Positions 1 to 7,932 of a stretch of 64,000 nucleotides of DNA are shown piece after piece. A program made the translations under genes and the position numbers. Positions within the stretch are counted from its first letter, which is position 1, and each line of letters starts with the position of its first letter. Location: assembly GCF_001618145.1 (NCBI RefSeq), contig NZ_LQNF01000005.1:1-64000 (forward strand), read 5' to 3'. Under the pieces are notes generated by a model. The model had not been told where the DNA came from and made no database searches. It saw only the letters and a program-made list of their open reading frames with translations. The DNA is from Oceanobacillus damuensis. GTDB lineage: Bacteria; Bacillota; Bacilli; Bacillales; Amphibacillaceae.

Positions 1-12
1 AAATATCTTTAC

Positions 13-53
13 AAAAAAAACTTGTAGAGAAAAACACCTACTTTCTCTACAAG
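13..53 (-). terminator. Intrinsic terminator downstream of the CueP-like gene
   Basis: A perfect 12-bp inverted repeat (21-32 with 42-53) with a 9-nt loop is followed, on the minus strand, by eight Ts (13-20). It lies about 80 bases past the stop codon of the minus-strand CueP-like gene and should end its transcript. Confidence 0.75.
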
Positions 54-56
54 CTG

Positions 57-82
57 AAGCTCAGTTTAACTGAGCTTTTTTA
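57..82 (+). terminator. Terminator-like hairpin reading rightward
   Basis: An inverted repeat (57-66 with 69-78) with a very short loop is followed by a run of Ts on the plus strand. It probably ends a transcript that enters from left of the window; together with the neighbouring hairpin it makes a two-way terminator. Confidence 0.5.
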
Positions 83-133
83 CTGCATTAACTAACACAG
101 TTTATATTTTATTAGTTTCAGAATCTGCTGCAA

Positions 134-685
134 TCAAGCAGTCTTCTCTTTCAATTGAATGGTTGTAATGCAAGTATTGTCACCTTCAAACGTGGATATC
201 ACCGACTCGGCTGATTTACCGTCCTGTGTGATGGTCACGTTGTACGTTTTTTCACGTGGTAGCCATAAATCGATAAATCCGTTGGCAAATGTTTTCATTG
301 TTTCGTCGATAATCACATTGCCTTCCGCATCCTCAACGTATACGTCAAATTCCTCTTCCACCATTTCCCCCTGACAGCCCGTCAAGCTGTGAACGGCACA
401 CGGATGGGTCTGTTCAATGAATGGTGCGATAGAAACGAAAAACTCATCTTCAGGTAAATCATATGTTAACTCATTTGAATCGCTTTCGGTCACGATAAGC
501 TGTTCCGAGTCAATCGAAGCGGCCTCGGCCGTTACATTGCCTAAGCTATAATCATTTACCAATTGTTTGATATCCTGTGCAGCTCCGTCATCGGAAACAT
601 TGCTTCTGCCAACTATCGTAAAGATGTAGATTCCCACCAGTACTACCGCTATGGCAATCGTAAATAGAAATATTTTCTTTTTCAT
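134..685 (-). CDS. cueP: CueP-family copper-binding protein, membrane-anchored
   Basis: Extracytoplasmic metal-binding protein of the CueP family, which sequesters copper outside the cytoplasm. An N-terminal hydrophobic segment (about residues 5-25) acts as an uncleaved anchor or signal. The family signature is visible as HPC-x3-HSLTGCQGE (about residues 95-106), plus a third cysteine near the C-terminus (NTC). Start choice: the first ATG (694) directly abuts the AGGAG, so the second ATG at 685, 9 nt from AGGAG, is the better start and gives 183 aa. It is a single gene with its own terminator. A copC-copD pair lies far away at 53 kb, so the two are not an operon. Confidence 0.85.
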   Translation of the reverse strand: MKKKIFLFTIAIAVVLVGIYIFTIVGRSNVSDDGAAQDIKQLVNDYSLGNVTAEAASIDSEQLIVTESDSNELTYDLPEDEFFVSIAPFIEQTHPCAVHSLTGCQGEMVEEEFDVYVEDAEGNVIIDETMKTFANGFIDLWLPREKTYNVTITQDGKSAESVISTFEGDNTCITTIQLKEKTA

Positions 686-1290
686 ATTATTCATCTCCTG
701 TCTCTCTACGAATCACTTTAAATAGCTTTTCGTTCATTTTAACATATCCAAAATATATTCAGGGCTCAAACGATGAACATTCTATGTCGGCTTGGAATTC
801 AATCCAACGAAAACCAAGCTAATGCGGAAAATGCCGATGTTCACTGTGTTTTTACCGTAGATCCCCTCAAATTCGCCATAGCTTAATGCTACGATGCCAT
901 AGTTCACAATTTCATCGCCATAGTTCACATTTACAGAAGTGAAATGATTGCTGCTGACAGCAAAATAAGTTGTAAACCATTGTAAAAAAGTTCAACGGCT
1001 AAATAAACTTAAAATACAGCTTTTTTCGTTGAATGAACATCGATGAATTATTATGTTCCCTTTGTTTTGCGCAAAAAAACTATCCATTTAAAAGAAATCG
1101 CTCAATTCAAGCTTCCTGGTACATTTCAATAATATCTACTTGAACCGTGGCTAACTGAATCCCCCAAAAACCCTTTCCATTTGGGAGAGAAGCCTAGGAA
1201 TTCAAGCGCGTGTATCAATTTGGTAATTTACTTTTTTTATCCAGAAGAGTATATTATTCATGTAGTCCACTCTTTTAGGGAGAAATAATA
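686..1290. other. Intergenic region with small dispersed repeats
   Basis: No convincing gene. It holds one copy of a 43-nt repeat (894-936) and related short units such as CCGATGTTCACT (834-845) that recur beyond the K+ transporter gene at 2797-2808. The ribosome binding site of the transporter (AGGGAG) sits just before 1291. Confidence 0.6.
894..936 (+). repeat. 43-nt intergenic repeat, copy 1
   Basis: Matches 2815-2857 in 40 of 43 positions. Each copy itself contains two CCATAGTTCACA units about 20 nt apart. The two copies flank the K+ transporter gene in the same orientation. Confidence 0.7.
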
Positions 1291-2658
1291 ATGAATATAT
1301 TTACGAAGATTTTCAAAGTAAGTCATTTATCAACCATCAGAATTATTGTATTGCTGTATGTAGTAGCAGTGACATTATCTACAGTATTATTGAGTATCCC
1401 CTTCTTCCATAATGAAGGGGTAGATTTATCTTTTATAGATCTATTATTTACCGCTGTTAGTGCAATAAGTGTTACAGGACTAACAGTTGTTTCCACGGCA
1501 GATACCTTCAATGCTGCAGGGAGCATTGCCCTATCCTTTGTATTGCAGTTTGGCGGGATCGGAATTATGACCCTGGGGACTTTTGTATGGATTATATTAG
1601 GAAAAAGGATTGGATTGCGTGGCAGGCAGCTTATCCAAATCGATCAGAACAGAGCGACGTTGAGCGGTATTGTTATATTATTACTCAAAATACTTAGAAC
1701 GGTCCTGCTAATTGAGTTAGTAGGCACCATTATCCTAAGCACCTACTTTCTTTCCTATTTTGATACCTGGCAGGAAGCTCTCCTTCATGGATTCTTTGGT
1801 GCTGTAAGTGCAACAACCAATGCTGGATTTGATATAACTGGTTCCTCACTAATACCTTTTGCCGATGATTATTTTGTGCAATTCGTCAATATTATTTTAC
1901 TGACCTTAGGCGCCATTGGTTTTCCGGTATTACTCGAGCTTCAGGACTTTTTAAGAGGAGATTATAGTAAAGGGAACCCTAAACACAGCTTTTCCTTGTT
2001 TACTAAACTTACCACAATCACTTTCTTTGCCCTGATTCTTGTTGGCTGGCTGCTAATATTGGTAATGGAACAAAATGCACCTTTTTTTGCGGACAAAACA
2101 TGGCATGAGAGATTGGCTTACAGTCTGTTCCAATCAGTTACCACAAGGAATGGAGGGCTAGCCACCATGGATGTAAGTGAATTTACCACAGCGACATTAG
2201 TCATGATGTGTGTACTTATGTTCATTGGTGCGTCACCAAGCAGTGTGGGTGGGGGTATACGTACAACGACCTTCGCTATCATGCTGCTGGCCATATATAA
2301 CTTCGCCAAGGGAAGGCAGCGCATCAAAATTTTCGGGAGAGAGCTTGAGAATGAAGATGTCATCCGTTCATTTATTGTCATCACCACTGCAGGAATGGTA
2401 TGTGTGACAGCAATCATACTCATGTCTTACATAGAACCTTTTTCATTGTTGCAGATCACCTTTGAGGTTTCCTCCGCATTCGGTACTACTGGTCTATCAC
2501 TAGGGATAACTCCTGAATTAAGTACAGCAGGTAAATGCATCATTATCTTCTTAATGTTTGTTGGCAGGATTGGAATATTTTCATTCTTGTTCCTGATGAG
2601 AGGAAAAGTATCAAAAGATAGTTATCACTATCCTAAGGAGAAAGTAATTATCGGATAG
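1291..2658 (+). CDS. ktrB: TrkH/KtrB-family potassium uptake channel subunit
   Basis: Integral membrane, K+-translocating subunit of a Ktr-type system (455 aa, usual for the family). Four pore-loop signatures can be read in order: SVTGL (about 60-64), TTNAGF (about 175-180), TRNGGL (about 284-289) and GTTGL (about 396-400), alternating with hydrophobic segments; the C-terminal YPKEKVIIG tail is typical of Bacillus KtrB/KtrD. No gene for the cytosolic KtrA/KtrC ring is adjacent, as for KtrD of B. subtilis, so the partner must be elsewhere. AGGGAG precedes the ATG at a good distance. KtrB and KtrD cannot be told apart from sequence alone. Flanked by copies of a short dispersed repeat. Confidence 0.88.
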   Translation: MNIFTKIFKVSHLSTIRIIVLLYVVAVTLSTVLLSIPFFHNEGVDLSFIDLLFTAVSAISVTGLTVVSTADTFNAAGSIALSFVLQFGGIGIMTLGTFVWIILGKRIGLRGRQLIQIDQNRATLSGIVILLLKILRTVLLIELVGTIILSTYFLSYFDTWQEALLHGFFGAVSATTNAGFDITGSSLIPFADDYFVQFVNIILLTLGAIGFPVLLELQDFLRGDYSKGNPKHSFSLFTKLTTITFFALILVGWLLILVMEQNAPFFADKTWHERLAYSLFQSVTTRNGGLATMDVSEFTTATLVMMCVLMFIGASPSSVGGGIRTTTFAIMLLAIYNFAKGRQRIKIFGRELENEDVIRSFIVITTAGMVCVTAIILMSYIEPFSLLQITFEVSSAFGTTGLSLGITPELSTAGKCIIIFLMFVGRIGIFSFLFLMRGKVSKDSYHYPKEKVIIG

Positions 2659-2719
2659 TAAGGTGCCAATGCAGTTGATAATGGATTGTAATCTTATTAA
2701 CAGTTAATTTTAATGTAAA

Positions 2720-2760
2720 CTATGGCATTTCGGACGCTGCGGACGCCCGAAATGCCATAG
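2720..2760 (+). repeat. Perfect 14-bp inverted repeat hairpin
   Basis: CTATGGCATTTCGG (2720-2733) pairs with its exact complement at 2747-2760 around a 13-nt GC-rich loop. There is no T-run after it, so it is a weak candidate terminator for the K+ transporter. The arm contains the CCATAG word of the adjacent repeat family in inverted form. Confidence 0.6.
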
Positions 2761-2814
2761 TCTAAAGTATTTTAGCCATAGTTCTTCTCAAACTCACCGA
2801 TGTTCACTCCAAAA

Positions 2815-2857
2815 ATGCCATAGTTCACAATTTCCTCCCCATAGTTCACAATTACAG
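2815..2857 (+). repeat. 43-nt intergenic repeat, copy 2
   Basis: Three mismatches to 894-936; contains two CCATAGTTCACA units. Sits between the K+ transporter and the convergent YhdH-like gene. Confidence 0.7.
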
Positions 2858-2968
2858 GCTAAAAATGCGGCGCATGCAGCGAAAAGTGCCTTCTCCCCAC
2901 CGTTTTAACAGTGTAAAGCACTACGGAAAATTACCCCCAGCAATAAATTCAAATACATCAAGTTTAAA

Positions 2969-3955
2969 TCAAAGTTTAACTACAGTTCTCCCCCGAATTT
3001 TCCCTTCCAAAATATCGCGGAGCACTTCTGGAAGCTCTGCTAGTGAAACTTCACTGACCATCTCATCATTTAATGCGGTTGGTTTCAGGTCATCACCGAG
3101 GCGATTCCATGCTTCCAATCGTTTCTCCATCGGGTACATCACAGAATCAATGCCAAGCCAGTTGATGTTTCTCGAGATAAACGGAATTACGGTTGTCGCC
3201 ACTTCTATCCCGCCAGCTAATCCGCATGTTGCGACAGATCCGCCGTATTTCAATGAGGTAAGAATATATTGCAATGTTTTTCCACCGACAGGATCAATAG
3301 CAGCAGCCCATTTTTTCTCCCGTGCCGGTCGCGGTTCTGTCTCTTCTATTTCACTGCGATGAATAACTCCTTTTGCTCCCAATTGTTTTAAATAAGCTTC
3401 CTGATCTGCTTTCCCTGTACTTGCAACAACCTCATAGCCTCTGCCTGCCAGCATATTGACTGCAATACTGCCGACACCACCCGTAGCACCTGCAACTAAA
3501 ACAGGTCCATCCTCCGGTTTTAAACCGGAATCCTCAAGCTTCGCGACCGACAAAGCTGCAGTTAATCCGGCTGTTCCTAAGATCATTGCTTCTTTTAAAG
3601 TTAACCCTTTTGGTAGAGGAACAACCCACTCAGCAGGAACCCGTGCAACCTCACTAAACCCGCCGGAATGTCCTGTACCCAGCTGATAACTGGTTACAAT
3701 CACTTCATCCCCCTCTTTATAACGATCATCCGTTGATTCCATGACTGTTCCGGACAAATCGATTCCAGGTATTAACGGATAGGATTTTACCATCTGATTC
3801 TGGATGCCTACCAAGCCATCCTTATAGTTCACGCTAGAATAGGCAACTTTAATGGTAACTTCCCCATCTGGCAGATCATCCAGCGTTAATTTTTTCACTT
3901 CCAAATTCGTATGGTCCTCGATTTTATTCAGTACTAAAGCTTGAAATCTATCCAT
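2969..3955 (-). CDS. YhdH/YhfP (AcuI-like) acryloyl-CoA reductase / quinone oxidoreductase
   Basis: Zinc-free medium-chain dehydrogenase/reductase of the YhdH/YhfP family; characterised members (AcuI) reduce acryloyl-CoA with NADPH, while others are annotated as quinone oxidoreductases. Visible are the GroES-like N-terminal half (SSVNYKDGL, LIPGIDLSGTV) and the nucleotide-binding motif GATGGVGSIAV around residues 145-155. The start at 3955 (328 aa, MDRFQALVL) is chosen because AGAGGAGATG lies 7-12 nt upstream; the longer reading from 3985 has no ribosome binding site. Single gene. The true substrate cannot be told from sequence. Confidence 0.85.
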   Translation of the reverse strand: MDRFQALVLNKIEDHTNLEVKKLTLDDLPDGEVTIKVAYSSVNYKDGLVGIQNQMVKSYPLIPGIDLSGTVMESTDDRYKEGDEVIVTSYQLGTGHSGGFSEVARVPAEWVVPLPKGLTLKEAMILGTAGLTAALSVAKLEDSGLKPEDGPVLVAGATGGVGSIAVNMLAGRGYEVVASTGKADQEAYLKQLGAKGVIHRSEIEETEPRPAREKKWAAAIDPVGGKTLQYILTSLKYGGSVATCGLAGGIEVATTVIPFISRNINWLGIDSVMYPMEKRLEAWNRLGDDLKPTALNDEMVSEVSLAELPEVLRDILEGKIRGRTVVKL

Positions 3956-4086
3956 ATTTATCCCATCTCCTCTACATATAATCAACCGTATCGTAACATA
4001 TTCCCATTGGAAATTTCCGGGACGAAGGTTTGATTTCTTTTCACATATTAGGATTTATACAGTTACAGTAAGGAGGTGAAAAAAAT

Positions 4087-4237
4087 ATGGAAATAGGTTG
4101 ATGGAGACCGAGTTGTGTTAAATAAAACTCAGGAAAGCACCGATTTATTTACTGAACAGCATAAGAAAAATCCTCTGCCCGTTTTCACCATCAATAAATT
4201 TCCTACTACTCAGAATTCAACACTCTACTATAATTAA
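4087..4237 (+). pseudogene. Small gene interrupted by a frameshift
   Basis: An ideal ribosome binding site (AAGGAGGTG, 4071-4079) precedes ATG 4087, but this frame stops after four codons (MEIG). One frame over, from about 4100, an open frame runs about 45 codons to TAA 4237 (DGDRVVLNKTQESTDLF...), directly followed by a strong hairpin terminator. Removing one T at 4098-4099 joins the two. This looks like a small protein gene of about 49 aa broken by a single-base change. An alternative is an intact GTG-started frame at 4112, with GGAGA upstream. No function recognised. Confidence 0.4.
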
Positions 4238-4268
4238 AGCGAACAGTGCCAGGCACTGTTCGCTTTTT
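4236..4268 (+). terminator. Terminator-like dyad of the GTGCC repeat family
   Basis: A perfect 15-bp inverted repeat (4236-4250 with 4252-4266), core CAGTGCC-A-GGCACTG, is followed by Ts on the plus strand. It sits at the end of the small frameshifted ORF. Related dyads occur at 11387-11413, 32417-32457, 48644-48699 and 51528-51552. Confidence 0.7.
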
Positions 4269-4300
4269 CGGTTAGCCGGACCGGCTTCCTTCCTGCTAAA

Positions 4301-4618
4301 TTAACTTCTTCGATCATTCAGCCTAAAGTTATATCCTAACGTTTCTGACTTAGATGAAATCTTAAATCCCATTCCATTTTTGAAATCCAAAATAATCTCT
4401 TCCGGCAATGAAGCTTTTGATTGTTCAGGTACAAGGAAGTTAATCCCCTTTTCTGTGATTAGCAAATCATCTTCCTTTGCCTTCTCGATGGATAACTCTA
4501 TTTCCGTTGCAATAGAGCAAGTACCTGCAAACTCAGCCAGAATTCTTATCCCTTCATTTTCAGTTAATGCTATTTTGGATATTTCTTCAACTGCATGATC
4601 GCGAACGTCTATTTTCAT
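4301..4618 (-). CDS. HesB/IscA-like (YneR/YqkB-type) iron-sulfur biosynthesis family protein
   Basis: Small cytosolic protein of the Fe-S biogenesis (HesB/IscA) fold: beta-rich, with the pattern IRILAEFAGTCSIATEIELSI in the first half and FKNGMGFKISS near the C-terminus. Only one cysteine (in GTCS) is present, so the three-cysteine cluster-binding set of true IscA is missing, as in the YneR/YqkB branch. The start at 4618 (105 aa, MKIDVRDHA) follows AGGGGA by 6-8 nt; ATG 4621 is equally possible, and the longer frame to 4645 lacks a ribosome binding site. Role uncertain. Confidence 0.65.
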   Translation of the reverse strand: MKIDVRDHAVEEISKIALTENEGIRILAEFAGTCSIATEIELSIEKAKEDDLLITEKGINFLVPEQSKASLPEEIILDFKNGMGFKISSKSETLGYNFRLNDRRS

Positions 4619-5016
4619 CATGCTTCCCCTTTCTTGTTTCCACATTTCTTATTAGTATTAGTTTACCTCATCAATCCAACAGTCAATCCTGATACGGCAG
4701 CATATCTAAAAAAATTACCTTAAGAAAATTTCTGTAAACCGGCCGATGACTGTGCACTTGCCAACCCGACAGCTTCAATGCCCTTCATAGTTGCCGGCGC
4801 CGACTTAGCGGGCAACAAGGAGCTGGTTTCCCTGGGCGAATCCCATCGTAAATACGAAATTTGTTCTAACTATTTACTGTAAATTGGATTATACAATCAG
4901 AATATAAATGCACCTATAGATTGTATACAATTTTTATATATTCTCCCCCCGTTTGCCCCAATAGTATTTACTTGATACAATAAATAAATTATCATGAGGA
5001 TACAGGGTGTGATCAT
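4619..5016. other. Intergenic region with an unexplained GC-rich block
   Basis: About 4735-4860 is much richer in G+C than the surrounding AT-rich spacer and carries an open plus-strand frame that ends at 4882 (ATG at 4778; 34 codons; ...AGADLAGNKELVSLGESHRKYE...). There is no ribosome binding site before that ATG, and the frame is open upstream to a TAA near 4721. It may be a coding remnant or a structured leader of the downstream CAP gene. I recognise neither. Confidence 0.35.
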
Positions 5017-6147
5017 ATGCCAAAAATAAGACATATTATCGTTTTGTTGCTGATTGCCGGAGCACTTTGGCATTTTTACGGAGATACCTTCCAGCGTTCC
5101 GGTGTAACAGGCGTTTATGAAGAAATTCAAACCAATGTCAATGAAATCAGACAAAATCCAAATGTCATTGCAGCGGTCGATACGATAAATCAAGAAATCC
5201 AATTATTGCTTGACAGGCTAACAAGCAATCAGGAAGATGACCAGCAAGCACCACAACCTGTTGCTGAAAGACCATCACTTGAAGCTCCCTCGGAACAATC
5301 GTTTTCCATCCATAATATAGAAATCGGCGATGACCGTTCCGATGTGGAAGAACAAGCAGGGGATCCAGAGCGTTCATCCATGAATGAGTATGGCACCGAA
5401 TGGGTTACCTATCATGAAAATTATCAAAACTTTTTCATGGCTGCTTATGATGAACAGAATAAAGTTGTCGGGTTATACACGAATCAGGACCTGCTGACCT
5501 CAACGGTGGGAATTGACTTTAACAGCACAAGGGAGTCTGTATTATCAGCTCTGGATGAGCCGCTTAAGGCAATACGAAAAGGATTCACCAATTACCAGAT
5601 TGAGGACAATGAGGAACATGATACATTTTTGATTGATAACAATTATGTAACTGTCTTTTATGATAAGCACCAAGACAATACGTTCACAGCAATTCAGATC
5701 ATTCATGCCGATCTCGAACAGCAAAAAAATGCATATTATGCCGAGCCCAGTGAAGCGTTAAAGGAAGGATTGGAGTATCAATTATTCGATCTGACAAACG
5801 CCGCAAGAGTTATCCACGGGTATCCCGTACTGGAATGGCACGAGCCATTGCGAGCAACAGCCCAGGCTCACAGTTCGGATATGGCTGAAAACAACTATTT
5901 CAGTCACACAAACCTGGAAGGACAATCACCTTTTGACCGCATGGCCGAAGATGATATTGCCTTCCGAACAGCCGGAGAGAACCTTGCAGCCGGACAGCCG
6001 AGCAGCATTTTTGCACATGAAGGCTTGATGAACTCCTTAGGTCACAGGGAAAACATATTAAAAGAAGATTACGAAACCCTTGCTGTTGGTGTCTCCTTCG
6101 GGGAGGATGCCGTTCCTTTTTATACGGAGAATTTTTTGACGGAATAG
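5017..6147 (+). CDS. CAP-domain (SCP/PR1) extracytoplasmic protein with CAP-associated N-terminal domain
   Basis: 376 aa. A hydrophobic N-terminal segment (residues 7-22) exports or anchors it; a linker and Gln/Glu-rich stretch follow, then a CAP-associated domain (about 95-235, IHNIEIGDDRSDVEEQAGDPE...) and a C-terminal CAP domain (about 250-376). CAP hallmarks are visible: LFDLTNAAR, LEWHEPLRATAQAHSSDMAENNYFSH, RTAGENLA and GHRENIL. It resembles B. subtilis YlbC/YkwD-type proteins, whose biochemical role is unknown. It has a weak ribosome binding site (AGGGTGTGAT) and its own terminator downstream. Confidence 0.85.
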   Translation: MPKIRHIIVLLLIAGALWHFYGDTFQRSGVTGVYEEIQTNVNEIRQNPNVIAAVDTINQEIQLLLDRLTSNQEDDQQAPQPVAERPSLEAPSEQSFSIHNIEIGDDRSDVEEQAGDPERSSMNEYGTEWVTYHENYQNFFMAAYDEQNKVVGLYTNQDLLTSTVGIDFNSTRESVLSALDEPLKAIRKGFTNYQIEDNEEHDTFLIDNNYVTVFYDKHQDNTFTAIQIIHADLEQQKNAYYAEPSEALKEGLEYQLFDLTNAARVIHGYPVLEWHEPLRATAQAHSSDMAENNYFSHTNLEGQSPFDRMAEDDIAFRTAGENLAAGQPSSIFAHEGLMNSLGHRENILKEDYETLAVGVSFGEDAVPFYTENFLTE

Positions 6148-6164
6148 CTGGGTCTTCTAAAAAA

Positions 6165-6224
6165 GTGCCTGTCCATGAACCGCTTTTGACAATAAAGCTG
6201 CTCATGGACAGGCATCTACTTTTT
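6165..6224 (+). terminator. Intrinsic terminator after the CAP-domain gene
   Basis: A 14-bp stem (6165-6178 with 6202-6215, one G-T pair) is followed by ACTTTTTA on the plus strand, 18 bases past the stop codon. The stem contains the GTGCCTGTC word seen in other repeats of the window. Confidence 0.75.
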
Positions 6225-6243
6225 ATCATTGTTGTAAAACAGA

Positions 6244-6369
6244 TTAGACAACTTTTATTTCACTCCAGAATTTTCTATATCCTTCTTCCTCCTCTCTACT
6301 AAGATCTTTTAGTCCTTCTAAAGCATTTTTCATTAGTTTATCTAATTCTTGGGTTTTTCTTTCACTCAT
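6244..6369 (-). CDS. Small charged protein of 41 residues
   Basis: An open frame of 42 codons starting ATG at 6369 (MSERKTQELDKLMKNALEGL...). The product is rich in Lys and Glu, predicted mostly helical, and ends in FWSEIKVV. The ribosome binding site is weak (AAGTGA about 7 nt upstream). It lies between two plus-strand genes, and its codon composition looks protein-like. I do not recognise a family; it could be chance. Confidence 0.4.
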   Translation of the reverse strand: MSERKTQELDKLMKNALEGLKDLSREEEEGYRKFWSEIKVV

Positions 6370-6665
6370 CGTGGTCACTTACTTTTTATGAATTATTATA
6401 AATACATCAGAATTTTTTATTTTGCTAGATTGACCGTATTACCAGCCAAATTTATATTAAAAACATCCATTGGAGTTTATAATTCCCAAAACGATCCTTT
6501 TCTCCTTTAATATGTTATATACCACTCCATACCTTTATAGTTTGCCAAGATTAAAATCTATCTTTGATAATCGAAAGGCCAAGCTAACAAAAAGGAATAG
6601 CTCTTAATCAGTTTTTACAATAAAATAAATATGTAAGCTGTTATTCATATAAGGGGGAGCTAGCA

Positions 6666-7706
6666 ATGTATGACACAATTGTAATCGGAGCTGGTCAGGC
6701 AGGTCTTTCAACAGGATATTATCTAAAACAGACCAATCAGAAGTTTATCATAATTGATAAAGGCAGCGAGGTTGGAAATAGCTGGAAAGATAGGTACGAC
6801 TCATTAGTTTTATTTACACCTCGTATATATAGTTCCTTACCTGGAATGCCCATTAAAGGAAAAAAACACGGCTTTCCTACTAGAGACGAGATTGTATCTT
6901 ACTTTAAAACATATGTTAACAGATTTAAAATCCCAATTCAATTTAATACAGAAGTTATAAGTGTTGAAAAAATGAACGGTAATTTCTTTCTTAAAACAAA
7001 TAAGGATGAATATCAGGCGAAAAATATCGTAATAGCAACTGGAGCTTTCCAGACGCCCAAAATCCCTTCATTTTCAAAGAATTTGCCAAATAATATCCAT
7101 CAGCTTCATTCGTCTCAATATAAGAATCCAAATGAGATAAAAGATGGAAATGTTTTGGTTGTAGGCGGAGGAAATAATGGTGCACAGATAGCTGTTGAGT
7201 TGTCTAAAGAAAGGGATACCTATTTAGCTTGCAGCAAGAAACCAGGATTCTTACCCCTCGTATTTTGGAATAAAAGTATCTTCTGGTGGTTTGATAAATT
7301 AGGAATTCTAAATGCAAATAATACTTCGTTATTTGGAAAGCTCATCCAAAAAAAAGGAGATCCCATATTTGGATACGAATTGAAAAATGCAATAAAAAAG
7401 AAAGAAGTAACCGTTAAAAAAAGAGTAATTGGCAGCGAGCAAAACAAAGTGATCTTTGAAGATTCAACTGCATTGGAAGTTAGTAATATCATATGGGCTA
7501 CAGGATTTAAAACTGTTCTACCTTGGTTAAAGATAGATGGTGTTTTGGACGAAAAAGGAAAAATAATGCATCATCGAGGTGTCTCAAACATAAAAGGAGT
7601 ATATTTCATTGGCTTACCCTGGCAGTACCGGCGTGGGTCGGCATTAATACAAGGGGTGGGATTTGATGCGAAATATATTGTAAGGCAAATAATGAACAAT
7701 GAATAA
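6666..7706 (+). CDS. FAD-dependent oxidoreductase, flavin monooxygenase-like (CzcO/YhiN-type)
   Basis: 346-aa flavoprotein with two dinucleotide-binding motifs: GAGQAG (residues 8-13) for FAD and GGGNNG (about 167-172) for NAD(P), plus the ATG motif near the end (IIWATGF). The architecture matches the putative flavoprotein monooxygenases related to K+/metal transport-associated CzcO, but the exact Baeyer-Villiger fingerprint is absent, so the substrate is unknown. AAGGGGGAGC lies 5-6 nt before the ATG. Monocistronic; converges on the oligoendopeptidase gene. Confidence 0.8.
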   Translation: MYDTIVIGAGQAGLSTGYYLKQTNQKFIIIDKGSEVGNSWKDRYDSLVLFTPRIYSSLPGMPIKGKKHGFPTRDEIVSYFKTYVNRFKIPIQFNTEVISVEKMNGNFFLKTNKDEYQAKNIVIATGAFQTPKIPSFSKNLPNNIHQLHSSQYKNPNEIKDGNVLVVGGGNNGAQIAVELSKERDTYLACSKKPGFLPLVFWNKSIFWWFDKLGILNANNTSLFGKLIQKKGDPIFGYELKNAIKKKEVTVKKRVIGSEQNKVIFEDSTALEVSNIIWATGFKTVLPWLKIDGVLDEKGKIMHHRGVSNIKGVYFIGLPWQYRRGSALIQGVGFDAKYIVRQIMNNE

Positions 7707-7932
7707 CTTCTTGAACGAGAGCGCCCCCCTTCAGGAAGACGCCTATAGTAATCATATTAATCTTTTTTGTTTGAAGCTGATGCTCTGGTAATCGATTGTT
7801 CCTGAGACTCATGTTGTTTCTGGTTGCATTGACTGGCTCTGAAGGGAGTCTTCCTTACTCAGGAAACATAATAAAGTGAGATAGCTTAATTACATTCCTT
7901 TTATGTAGAGAAGTAACCATTTAATAAACGCG

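Larger units (their letters stand above)
2659..2968. other. Intergenic repeats and hairpin after the K+ transporter
   Basis: No gene seen. It contains a 14-bp perfect inverted repeat (2720-2760) and the second copy of the 43-nt repeat (2815-2857). Confidence 0.6.

Noticed and set aside
2865-3362. 165-aa plus-strand ORF antisense to the YhdH-like gene
   Set aside because: Shadow frame of a well-supported gene, no ribosome binding site, no family similarity.
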